In this document: in pieces, positions 8,972-15,314 of the stretch
How positions within the stretch are numbered: position 1 is the first letter of the stretch
Layout of the letters: each line of letters starts with the position of its first letter
Assembly: GCF_042648405.1 (NCBI RefSeq)
Contig: NZ_JBHRXV010000006.1
Coordinates: 66,525-130,524 of the forward strand
Source of the DNA: Sphingoaurantiacus capsulatus
GTDB taxonomy: Bacteria > Pseudomonadota > Alphaproteobacteria > Sphingomonadales > Sphingomonadaceae
Length of the DNA stretch: 64,000 bases
Direction: 5' to 3'
Translations under genes and position numbers: made by a program
Notes under the pieces: model-generated
Seen by the model: only the letters and a program-made list of their open reading frames with translations
Told to the model about the DNA's origin: nothing
Databases searched by the model: none

Positions 8972-9754
8972 CTAAATTTGGGTGAGCTTGCCCGAGGCGA
9001 TAACGGCGCCGGTGGGGCCGCCGGTCGGCGAGCCGCCGGTCGGTTCGATCGACACCGCAAGCGTCGCACCGGCCGCAAGATCGGCGCGGACATCGCCCGG
9101 CATCGCATAGGCCTTCGGATTGCCGGCATCGATGACGCCGAGCGACCGCGGCGCCTTGTCACCGACGATGATCCACAGTTCGAGGACCTGCGTCGGCTTC
9201 AACTCATAGTCGCCGGTCGGGGTGACGATGAAGCGGCGGTTCGACGGATCGTAGGACGCGGCGAGCAGCGCGGCGCCGCCTTCCATCGTCACCGGCGCGG
9301 CCGACATCGGCTCGGTCACCGCCTGCTGGAACCCGGTCGCGGGCGTCGCAGCCGTCGGCACTGGCGCGGTCTGCGGCGAGACCAGAAGGGCGGCGAACAC
9401 CGCGGCGGCGCCGGCGGTGGCGAAGGAGAGGCCGCGCCAGAAGGCGAGGCTCGACCAGATGCCGGTCTTTTCAGCCGCGACGGGCGCGTAGCTCACCTGC
9501 TCGGCGGCGCGGGGGGCGGGGGCGATCGCGGTATCGATGCGGCTCCAGAGGTCGGCGGGGGGTGCTACGGCGGCGACGGTCTCGACCATCGGCTCTATAT
9601 CGGCCTGCCAGCGAGCGACCAGCGCGGCGAAGGCGGGGTCGCGCGCCAGCAGGTCCTCGGCAGTGCGACGCTCGGCGGCGTCGAGCACGCCAAGGGCGTA
9701 CTCGGCGGCCAGCGCCTCCTGCTCGGTCCAGTCCTGATCGCCGTCGCCGCTCAT
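8972..9754 (-). CDS. RskA-type anti-sigma factor
   Basis: 260 residues. The N-terminal cytoplasmic anti-sigma segment (~1-75) has the pattern TEQEALAAEYALGVLD...AERRTAEDLL followed by DLWSRIDTAI. One transmembrane helix lies near residues 108-127 (FATAGAAAVFAALLV). The periplasmic RskA-like domain includes SYDPSNRRFIV and QVLELWII, with a terminal ASGKLTQI. It is expected to bind and hold the ECF sigma factor until an envelope signal releases it. It overlaps the sigma gene by ATGA (9751-9754), the usual sigma/anti-sigma arrangement. The inducing signal is unknown. Confidence 0.9.
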   Translation of the reverse strand: MSGDGDQDWTEQEALAAEYALGVLDAAERRTAEDLLARDPAFAALVARWQADIEPMVETVAAVAPPADLWSRIDTAIAPAPRAAEQVSYAPVAAEKTGIWSSLAFWRGLSFATAGAAAVFAALLVSPQTAPVPTAATPATGFQQAVTEPMSAAPVTMEGGAALLAASYDPSNRRFIVTPTGDYELKPTQVLELWIIVGDKAPRSLGVIDAGNPKAYAMPGDVRADLAAGATLAVSIEPTGGSPTGGPTGAVIASGKLTQI

Positions 9755-10299
9755 GCCGCTTCCAGCTTGCTCCTCAAACTCAACATGCCTCGCCGGATCC
9801 AGCTCTTCATCGTCCCCTCCGGCACGCCGGCGCGTGCTGCGAGGGTCTGGTAGGTCGCACCTTCGAAGAAGGCGCTGCGGATCGCCGCAGCCGCCTTGGG
9901 GTCGATCGAGGCCAGCGCGGCTTCAATCCGCCGCGCATCCTCCGAACGCTCCGCCATCACGTCTGCGCCGTCGCTTGAATCCGCCACCTCGAACGCATCG
10001 TCCAAGGGGCGCATGTCGCGCGACCCGCGTGACCGCAGCCGATCGATCGACCTGTTGCGCGCGATCGTGGCCACCCAGGTGATCGGGCTTGCGCGGGTCG
10101 GATCGAACTCCGCCGCCTTGCGCCAGATCGTCAGGTACACGTCCTGCAACACGTCCTCGGCCTCGCCGCGGTCGTTCAAGATACGGAGGCAGACGCCAAA
10201 GAGTTTCGCGGAAGTCGAATCATAGACGTATTTTAGCGCCGCGCGGTCGCCGTTCGCGGTGCGCTGCAGCGCATCGACGAGGGCATCGCGGGGGGTCAC
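9751..10299 (-). CDS. ECF-type RNA polymerase sigma factor (SigK-like)
   Basis: 182 residues from GTG at 10299. The sigma2 region contains GEAEDVLQDVYLTIWR and ITWVATIARNRSIDRLRS (about residues 50-95). The sigma4 helix-turn-helix region is SAFFEGATYQTLAARAG and VPEGTMKSWIRRGM (about 140-172). The GTG forms a GTGA overlap with the mlaF stop, so this sigma gene is translationally coupled to lipid-transport genes upstream and, by ATGA, to its anti-sigma gene downstream. A much longer open frame runs upstream but reads mlaF in the wrong frame and is rejected. The promoters it recognises are unknown; sigma autoregulation would have to act from upstream of alr or from inside mlaF. Confidence 0.92.
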   Translation of the reverse strand: MTPRDALVDALQRTANGDRAALKYVYDSTSAKLFGVCLRILNDRGEAEDVLQDVYLTIWRKAAEFDPTRASPITWVATIARNRSIDRLRSRGSRDMRPLDDAFEVADSSDGADVMAERSEDARRIEAALASIDPKAAAAIRSAFFEGATYQTLAARAGVPEGTMKSWIRRGMLSLRSKLEAA

Positions 10300-11063
10300 C
10301 GATTGAGCACGCCCGTCTTGATCGGCCCTTCGGCGCGGCCGTTCACGAACTGGTCGACATAAGGGTTGCCGCTCGAGTGGATAATATCCCGCGGGCCGTC
10401 CCAGATGATCTTGCCGTTGTACAGCATGGCCACACGATGCGCGATTTTTCGCGCCGACGCCATATCGTGCGTGATGGTCAGCGCGGTGACCCCCAGATCG
10501 CGCACCAGGCTGACGATCAGGTCGTTGATCACGTCGGCGCGGATCGGGTCGAGGCCGGTGGTCGGCTCGTCGAAGAAGATGATCTCCGGCTTCGCGGCAA
10601 TGGCACGGGCGAGCGCCACGCGCTTCTGCATGCCGCCCGACAGTTCGGAGGGGCGGAGGTCGGCAACGGCGGGATCGAGCCCGACCTTCTGCAGCAGCTC
10701 GACCGCGAGGGCGTGGAGCTTGGCGTTGCCGCGGCGGCCCTGCGTCAGCGCGAAGGTGATGTTGCGCCACACCGGCATCGAATCGAACAGCGCGCCGCCC
10801 TGGAACAGCATGCCGAAGCGCGCGCGGTGCGCGGCGCGGGCACGACCGCGCAGGCGGGTGACGTCCTCGCCATCGACGAAAATCTGCCCCTCGTCGGGCT
10901 GCAGCAGGCCGAGGATGCACTTCAGCATCACCGACTTGCCGGTGCCCGAGCCGCCGATGACGACGAGCGATTCGCCCGGCGCGATCGACAGGTTCAGCTT
11001 GTCGAGCACGACCTTCCGGCCGAAGCGCTTCGAGACGCCGCGAAGTTCGATCTTCGGGGTCAT
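10296..11063 (-). CDS. mlaF: ABC transporter ATP-binding protein, MlaF type
   Basis: 255 residues, the ATPase of a Mla-type phospholipid transporter at the inner membrane that maintains outer-membrane lipid asymmetry (family knowledge). Walker A is GGSGTGKSV near residue 38, the signature SELSGGMQKRVALARA is near residue 140, Walker B with catalytic Glu is IIFFDEPTTGLDP, and a TITHDM H-loop follows. The LFQGGALFDSMPV segment is typical of the MlaF/Ttg2A subgroup. ATG at 11063 overlaps the mlaE stop (ATGA). The usual substrate-binding MlaD and MlaC genes are not adjacent and must be elsewhere. Confidence 0.93.
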   Translation of the reverse strand: MTPKIELRGVSKRFGRKVVLDKLNLSIAPGESLVVIGGSGTGKSVMLKCILGLLQPDEGQIFVDGEDVTRLRGRARAAHRARFGMLFQGGALFDSMPVWRNITFALTQGRRGNAKLHALAVELLQKVGLDPAVADLRPSELSGGMQKRVALARAIAAKPEIIFFDEPTTGLDPIRADVINDLIVSLVRDLGVTALTITHDMASARKIAHRVAMLYNGKIIWDGPRDIIHSSGNPYVDQFVNGRAEGPIKTGVLNR

Positions 11064-11860
11064 GAGCCGAACACCACGACGGTGATGATGAGGTTCGCCA
11101 GCAGGATAAGGATGAACGCCGACACCACCGCGTTGGTGGTGGCGCGCCCGACGCCCGCGGCGCCGCCCGACGAGTGGAAGCCGTTGTAGCAGCCCATCAA
11201 TGCGATGATGAAGCCGAACACCCCCGCCTTGACCATCGATGACACGACGTCGCCGGTTTCGAGATACTGGCTGGTGATCGACAGATAGTTGGCGCTGTTG
11301 AAGCCGAGCCGCTCGGTGCCGATCAGGAAGCCGCCGTAGACGCCGATGATGTTGGCGACGAGCACCAGCACCGGCAGCACCAGCACCGCCGCGATCAGGC
11401 GCGGCGCGATCAGATACTGGTAGGGGTCGGTGCGCAGCGTGGTCAGCGCGTCGATCTGCTCGGTAACGCGCATCGTGCCGAGTTCGGCCGCCATCGCCGA
11501 GGAGACGCGGCCCGCCACCATCAGGCCGCCCAGCACCGGGCCGAGCTCACGCACCACCGCGATGACGGTGACGGCGGGGACGGTGCTCTCCGCATTGAAG
11601 CGGCCGCCGCCGACGAAAATCTGCTGCGCCATCGCCGCGCCGGTGAACAGCGCGGTCAGGCCGACGACCGGCAGCGAGAAATAGCCGATGGTCAGCATCT
11701 GTTCGATGATGCGCGACGGATAATAGGGCGGCAGCACCGCGCGGCTGATCGCGCGCCAGGTGAACTGCGCCAGCCGGCCGACGGCGCCGAGGCCACCGAG
11801 CACGAAGCTGCCGATGCCGACGAGGAAGCCGATCAGGTCTTTGAGCAGGCGATGCATCAT
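11060..11860 (-). CDS. mlaE: MlaE-family ABC transporter permease
   Basis: About 266 residues beginning MMHRLLKDLIGFLV, with five or six hydrophobic helices. It shows family landmarks: ISRAVLPPYYPSRIIEQM, RELGPVLGGLMVAGRVSSA and the ELGTMRVTEQIDAL coupling segment. It forms the membrane pore partner of MlaF. ATG at 11860 creates an ATGA overlap with the alr stop codon (11857-11859). A longer frame starting at 11893 would overlap alr by 37 bases and is less likely. Confidence 0.93.
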   Translation of the reverse strand: MMHRLLKDLIGFLVGIGSFVLGGLGAVGRLAQFTWRAISRAVLPPYYPSRIIEQMLTIGYFSLPVVGLTALFTGAAMAQQIFVGGGRFNAESTVPAVTVIAVVRELGPVLGGLMVAGRVSSAMAAELGTMRVTEQIDALTTLRTDPYQYLIAPRLIAAVLVLPVLVLVANIIGVYGGFLIGTERLGFNSANYLSITSQYLETGDVVSSMVKAGVFGFIIALMGCYNGFHSSGGAAGVGRATTNAVVSAFILILLANLIITVVVFGS

Positions 11861-12960
11861 AGGTAACGGCGCTGATAGCGGGCGCCGAGACAAGTCAGCA
11901 ACTCATATTGCGACAACCCCGATGCGGCGGAGGCGCGCGGCAGGTCGAAATCGACCTCGACCCAGTCGCCTTCCGTGAGCGCCGCACCGCTCGCGTCGAT
12001 GGCGGTGAGGTCCATCGAGACGCGCCCGAGGACGGGGAGTGCCGCGCCGCCGGCCAGCGCCTGCCCGACGCCTGAGAAGGCGCGGAGATAGCCGTCGGCA
12101 TAGCCGAGGTTGAGGATGGCGACTTGGGTGTCGGCCTTGGCCGCGAAGGTGCGGTTGTAGCCGATCGCCTCGCCGGCCTTCAGCGTGCGCGTCTGCACCA
12201 CCTGCGCCTCGGCGCGCACCACCTGCCTGAGCTGGCCGGCGGCGGCGGGATGCGGCACGCCGCCGTAGAGGCCAAGGCCGGGGCGGGTGAGATCGAAATG
12301 ATAGGCGGCGCCCTCACAGACGCCCGCTGAATTGGCGAAGCTGCGCTGGCGGGCGGGCACGTCGAGCGCGCGAAAGGCGGCAAGCTGGCGCACGTTCATC
12401 GGATGGCCGGGTTCGTCGGCGCAGGCGAGGTGGCTGTGCAAGGTGTCGATGGCGAGCCCGTCGAGCGCGGCTAGCTCGTCGAGGCCGAGGCCAAGACGAT
12501 TCATGCCGGTATCAACCATCACGTCGCAGCGGCGGCCGGGTGCGGCGTCGCGCCAGCGGGCGACCTGCTCGGCGCTGACCAGCATGGGGATGGCGTCGCT
12601 GGCCACCGCGAAGGCGAGATCGTCGGGCAGGACGCCGTGGAGGATACGCAACGTCGCGCCGGCGGGCAGCGGCAGCAACCCGGCGGCCTCCGACCAGGTG
12701 GCAACGAAGAAATCGCGGCAGCCTTCCGCCGCCAGCCGCTCGACGACGGCCTTGGCCCCGACCCCGTACGCATCGGCCTTCACAGCCGCCCCGCAGGCGG
12801 CGGGCGCCGAGGCACGCGCGAACCAGCGCCAGTTATGCGCGAGCGCGTCGAGATCGATCGTCAGGCGAAGAGGCGCCGGCGGCTGCATCGGCGCGGCAGT
12901 AGCGGGGTGAGAAGCCGAGGGCAAATCGGCGGCGGGCTCGGCGACGGACATTGCCGTCAT
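11857..12960 (-). CDS. alr: Alanine racemase
   Basis: PLP enzyme that makes D-alanine for peptidoglycan. About 367 residues. The PLP Lys lies in AAVKADAYGVGA; DTGMNRLG and the SNSAG-type segment FANSAGVC are present, as are GYNRTFAA, containing the second catalytic Tyr, and LGRVSMDLTAID. The N-terminus carries a ~30-residue Ala/Pro-rich extension before the conserved LTIDLDALAHNW, so the exact start (12972 GTG, 12960 or 12951 ATG) is uncertain. It leads the coupled chain alr-mlaE-mlaF-sigma-anti-sigma. Confidence 0.93.
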   Translation of the reverse strand: MTAMSVAEPAADLPSASHPATAAPMQPPAPLRLTIDLDALAHNWRWFARASAPAACGAAVKADAYGVGAKAVVERLAAEGCRDFFVATWSEAAGLLPLPAGATLRILHGVLPDDLAFAVASDAIPMLVSAEQVARWRDAAPGRRCDVMVDTGMNRLGLGLDELAALDGLAIDTLHSHLACADEPGHPMNVRQLAAFRALDVPARQRSFANSAGVCEGAAYHFDLTRPGLGLYGGVPHPAAAGQLRQVVRAEAQVVQTRTLKAGEAIGYNRTFAAKADTQVAILNLGYADGYLRAFSGVGQALAGGAALPVLGRVSMDLTAIDASGAALTEGDWVEVDFDLPRASAASGLSQYELLTCLGARYQRRYL

Positions 12961-13057
12961 AGTAGCGCTCACCCTCGTCTTAGCGAGATGGCGTATTTTT
13001 GTTGTGCCGTGCTGAGCTTGTAGAAGGGCGAGTGCGCGCTCCCTTCCCTCTCTCTAT

Positions 13058-13133
13058 CGTCATCCCCGCGAAGGCGGGGATCCATTCTCCGAAGCGTCGG
13101 CGGTAATGGATCCCCGCCTTCGCGGGGATGACG
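13058..13133. repeat. Palindromic REP-like element, GTCATCCCCGCG type
   Basis: Long inverted repeat: 5' arm from 13058 (CGTCATCCCCGCGAAGG...) and 3' arm ending at 13133, separated by a short unpaired centre. It has the same architecture as the elements at 5905 and 30406 but a different core (CCCCGCGAAGGCGGGG rather than ACCGGCGAAAGCCGGT), so it is a second subfamily. It lies between dnaB and alr, where a terminator or mRNA-stabilising role is possible. Confidence 0.88.
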
Positions 13134-13206
13134 GTGTTAAGAATGGGGTGAGCGCTACTGGAAGGGCAGTGCGCCTCAGGAGCGGATGGATGCAGGTGCT
13201 TCCCCG

Positions 13207-13228
13207 CCCCTGCCCCTGCCCCTGCCCC
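13207..13228. repeat. Short tandem repeat of CCCCTG
   Basis: Three consecutive CCCCTG units plus CCCC lie directly after the dnaB stop codon (13230-13232, minus strand). It is non-coding in the dnaB frame and may vary in length between strains. Confidence 0.6.
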
Positions 13229-13229
13229 G

Positions 13230-14726
13230 CTACTCGTACTGGTCCGGCAGATAGCCCTCGTCGACGATGTCGCTGAACTTCGTCGTCATCTTGTGGAACA
13301 TCATCGGGACGATGCCGGTGGAGCCGTGGCGCTGCTTGGCGACGATGCATTCGGCGCGGCCTTCGACCTTGTGGGCCTTGTCCAGCCAGGCCTGGAACTT
13401 CTCCGTTCCGTCCTCGGGCTTCTTCGTGGCGTGATAATATTCCTCGCGGTACACGAACATCACGATATCGGCGTCCTGCTCGATGGTGCCCGATTCGCGA
13501 AGGTCGGAGAGCAGGGGCCGCTTGTCCTCGCGCTGCTCGACGGCGCGGCTGAGCTGCGAGAGCGCCAGCACCGGCACGTTCAGTTCTTTGGCCAGCGTCT
13601 TCAGGCCGCGGGTGATCTCCGAGATTTCCTGCACGCGGTTGTCGCCCGAGGATTTGGAGGTGCCCTGCAAGAGCTGAAGGTAATCGACGACGATCAGCCC
13701 GATGCCGCGCTGGCGCTTCAGACGGCGGGCGCGGGTGCGCAGCGCGGCGATGGTGAGGCCGGGCGTATCGTCGATGTAGAGCGGCAGATTTTCAAGATCG
13801 GCGGCGGCGCGGGCCAGGTGGCGAAAATCATTCTGGCTGATCTTGCCCATGCGCAGCGCTTCCGAGGACAGCCCCGACTGCTCGGCGAGGATACGCGTCG
13901 CCAACTGGTCCGACGACATTTCGAGCGAGAAGAAGGCGACGCCGGCGCCGGCGGATTCGGTGGCCGAGGTGCCGAAATCCTTGTCTTTCATCAGCCGCTG
14001 CGCGGCCGAGAAGGCAATATTGGTCGCAAGCGCGGTCTTTCCCATCGCCGGACGGCCAGCGAGAATAACGAGGTCGGAGCGGTGCAGGCCGCCGATCTTG
14101 GCGTTGAGACCTTCAAGTCCGGTGGTGATGCCTGACAGCGAGCCGCCCGACTTGATGGCCCGCTGCGCCATGTCGACCGCAAGCATCGCCGAGGTCTTGA
14201 AATCCTTGACGCTGCCGGTGACCTCGCCCTGCTCGGCGACCTTGTACAGCGCCATCTCGGCTTCCTGCACCTTCGCCTGCGGGTCGATATCCTCGCTCAG
14301 ATCGGTTGCCGACGTCACCATCTCTCGCCCCACGCGGACGAGTTCGCGCAACAGGGCGAGATCGTAGATCTGATTGGCGAAGTCGGTCGCCGCAATCAGC
14401 GCGCTGGCGCCGCCGTCCACGTTGATGAGCTGGATGAGATAGTCCGAAGGCGTATCGGCAAACTCAGGGTCGCCGAACAGCATCGGCCGCAACGTGACCG
14501 CCGTGGCGATCTGATTGCGATCGGCGACGCGCAGGATGAGTTCATAGATGCGCCCGTTGAGCGGGCTGAAGAAATGCTCCGGCCGCAGCTTCGACTGCAC
14601 ATCCTCGATGAGCCGGTTGTCGATCAGCAACGCACCAAGGAGCGCAGCCTCGGTATCGAGGTTCTGCGGAAGCGACGGCGGAGTCGTCGAATCATTTGCT
14701 ACGGAACGCAGGGGTGTGATCGCCAT
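13230..14726 (-). CDS. dnaB: Replicative DNA helicase DnaB
   Basis: 498 residues, a normal length for the hexameric 5'-3' helicase at the replication fork. The N-terminal DnaB domain (NLDTEAALLGALLIDN, about residues 21-125) is followed by the RecA-like C-terminal domain with Walker A AGRPAMGKTA, motif AFFSLEMSSDQLATR, Walker B GLIVVDYLQLL and the arginine-finger region SDLRESGTIEQDADIV. No intein or insertion is visible. ATG at 14726 is followed in the first residues by a Pro/Thr-rich stretch. A perfect DnaA box lies 85 bases upstream. Confidence 0.97.
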   Translation of the reverse strand: MAITPLRSVANDSTTPPSLPQNLDTEAALLGALLIDNRLIEDVQSKLRPEHFFSPLNGRIYELILRVADRNQIATAVTLRPMLFGDPEFADTPSDYLIQLINVDGGASALIAATDFANQIYDLALLRELVRVGREMVTSATDLSEDIDPQAKVQEAEMALYKVAEQGEVTGSVKDFKTSAMLAVDMAQRAIKSGGSLSGITTGLEGLNAKIGGLHRSDLVILAGRPAMGKTALATNIAFSAAQRLMKDKDFGTSATESAGAGVAFFSLEMSSDQLATRILAEQSGLSSEALRMGKISQNDFRHLARAAADLENLPLYIDDTPGLTIAALRTRARRLKRQRGIGLIVVDYLQLLQGTSKSSGDNRVQEISEITRGLKTLAKELNVPVLALSQLSRAVEQREDKRPLLSDLRESGTIEQDADIVMFVYREEYYHATKKPEDGTEKFQAWLDKAHKVEGRAECIVAKQRHGSTGIVPMMFHKMTTKFSDIVDEGYLPDQYE

Positions 14727-14810
14727 GCCAGCTTACTCTCATTGAACCGCGCCGGGTCCAAAACCCATTGGGGATCGTTCCGGTAGAACCCGAACTTCGC
14801 GGGGGATAGC

Positions 14811-14819
14811 CTGTGGATA
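14811..14819 (-). promoter_or_regulatory. Perfect DnaA box upstream of dnaB
   Basis: The 9-mer TTATCCACA, the Escherichia coli consensus, is on the minus strand in the 156-base gap between dnaB and the upstream membrane-protein gene. It is a candidate site for DnaA control of dnaB. A single box does not make a replication origin. Confidence 0.6.
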
Positions 14820-14853
14820 AGTTCGCTGACTCGATGCGATATCGTCGCACCCG

Positions 14854-14922
14854 TCACCCGACCTGCTGCGTCAGACGGTCGATCAGGTCGCCCGACTGCA
14901 TGAGATGGTCGCGATCCGTGCC
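14854..14922 (-). pseudogene. Duplicated 3' tail of the patatin-like gene (relic)
   Basis: In one minus-strand frame this stretch ends DRDHLMQSGDLIDRLTQQVG and a stop. The neighbouring patatin-like protein ends with the related EREYLTHSGDLIDRLKKEV. About 41 aligned bases differ at roughly 7 positions (hand alignment). The relic overlaps the end of the small membrane-protein gene in another frame. It looks like the leftover of a tandem paralogue or of an insertion that duplicated the patatin 3' end. Confidence 0.6.
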
Positions 14923-15314
14923 CAACGCCATGTTACCACAACGAAGATCAGGAAGGCGATCTGGCTTAAAAGCTGAGGGCTCGACGCCACATAGCCGAAC
15001 AGCGCGCCTTCCGGCAGGCGGCGGGTCGTCACGGCGAGGTTGTGAGCCACATTCGTCGAGATAACCAACAACGCTGCCGGAACGCCGATGCGCGGCCGAA
15101 CCAGCAGCAGGACGGCGATAAGCGGGTCGATGACCGTCAGGCTCGACCAATAGGCGGCACTAACGCCACCGACCCCATGATAATCCCACAGCACTCCGTG
15201 CTGCAGCAAAGTGCGCGCGTGGTTCAGCCCGGCCAGCAGCAGGCAGGCGGCCCAGATGCCTCGGACGATGCGGCCTCGACGTTCAGCTGACGCCTTGTGT
15301 TCAGGCGGCGTCAT
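14883..15314 (-). CDS. Small multi-pass membrane protein, unknown function
   Basis: 143 residues with about four hydrophobic helices: IWAACLLLAGLNHA, LTVIDPLIAVLLLV, AALLVISTNVAHNL and LSQIAFLIFVVVTW. The start ATG at 15314 lies inside the last 14 bases of the patatin-like gene, so translation is probably coupled. I do not recognise a named family. Its 3' end runs into a second copy of the patatin tail sequence (14854-14922), so its last residues (RIATISCSRAT) may be a product of that rearrangement. Confidence 0.65.
   Translation of the reverse strand: MTPPEHKASAERRGRIVRGIWAACLLLAGLNHARTLLQHGVLWDYHGVGGVSAAYWSSLTVIDPLIAVLLLVRPRIGVPAALLVISTNVAHNLAVTTRRLPEGALFGYVASSPQLLSQIAFLIFVVVTWRWARIATISCSRAT

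Noticed and set aside
9751..10920. 389-residue frame covering sigma factor plus upstream sequence
   Set aside because: The N-terminal ~200 residues are an out-of-frame read of mlaF; the conserved sigma factor starts at GTG 10299.
13207..13228. CCCCTG repeat as a phase-variable part of dnaB
   Set aside because: It lies beyond the dnaB stop codon and cannot change the protein's frame.
14727..14882. Replication origin upstream of dnaB
   Set aside because: Only one DnaA box and no AT-rich unwinding region or further boxes are visible.
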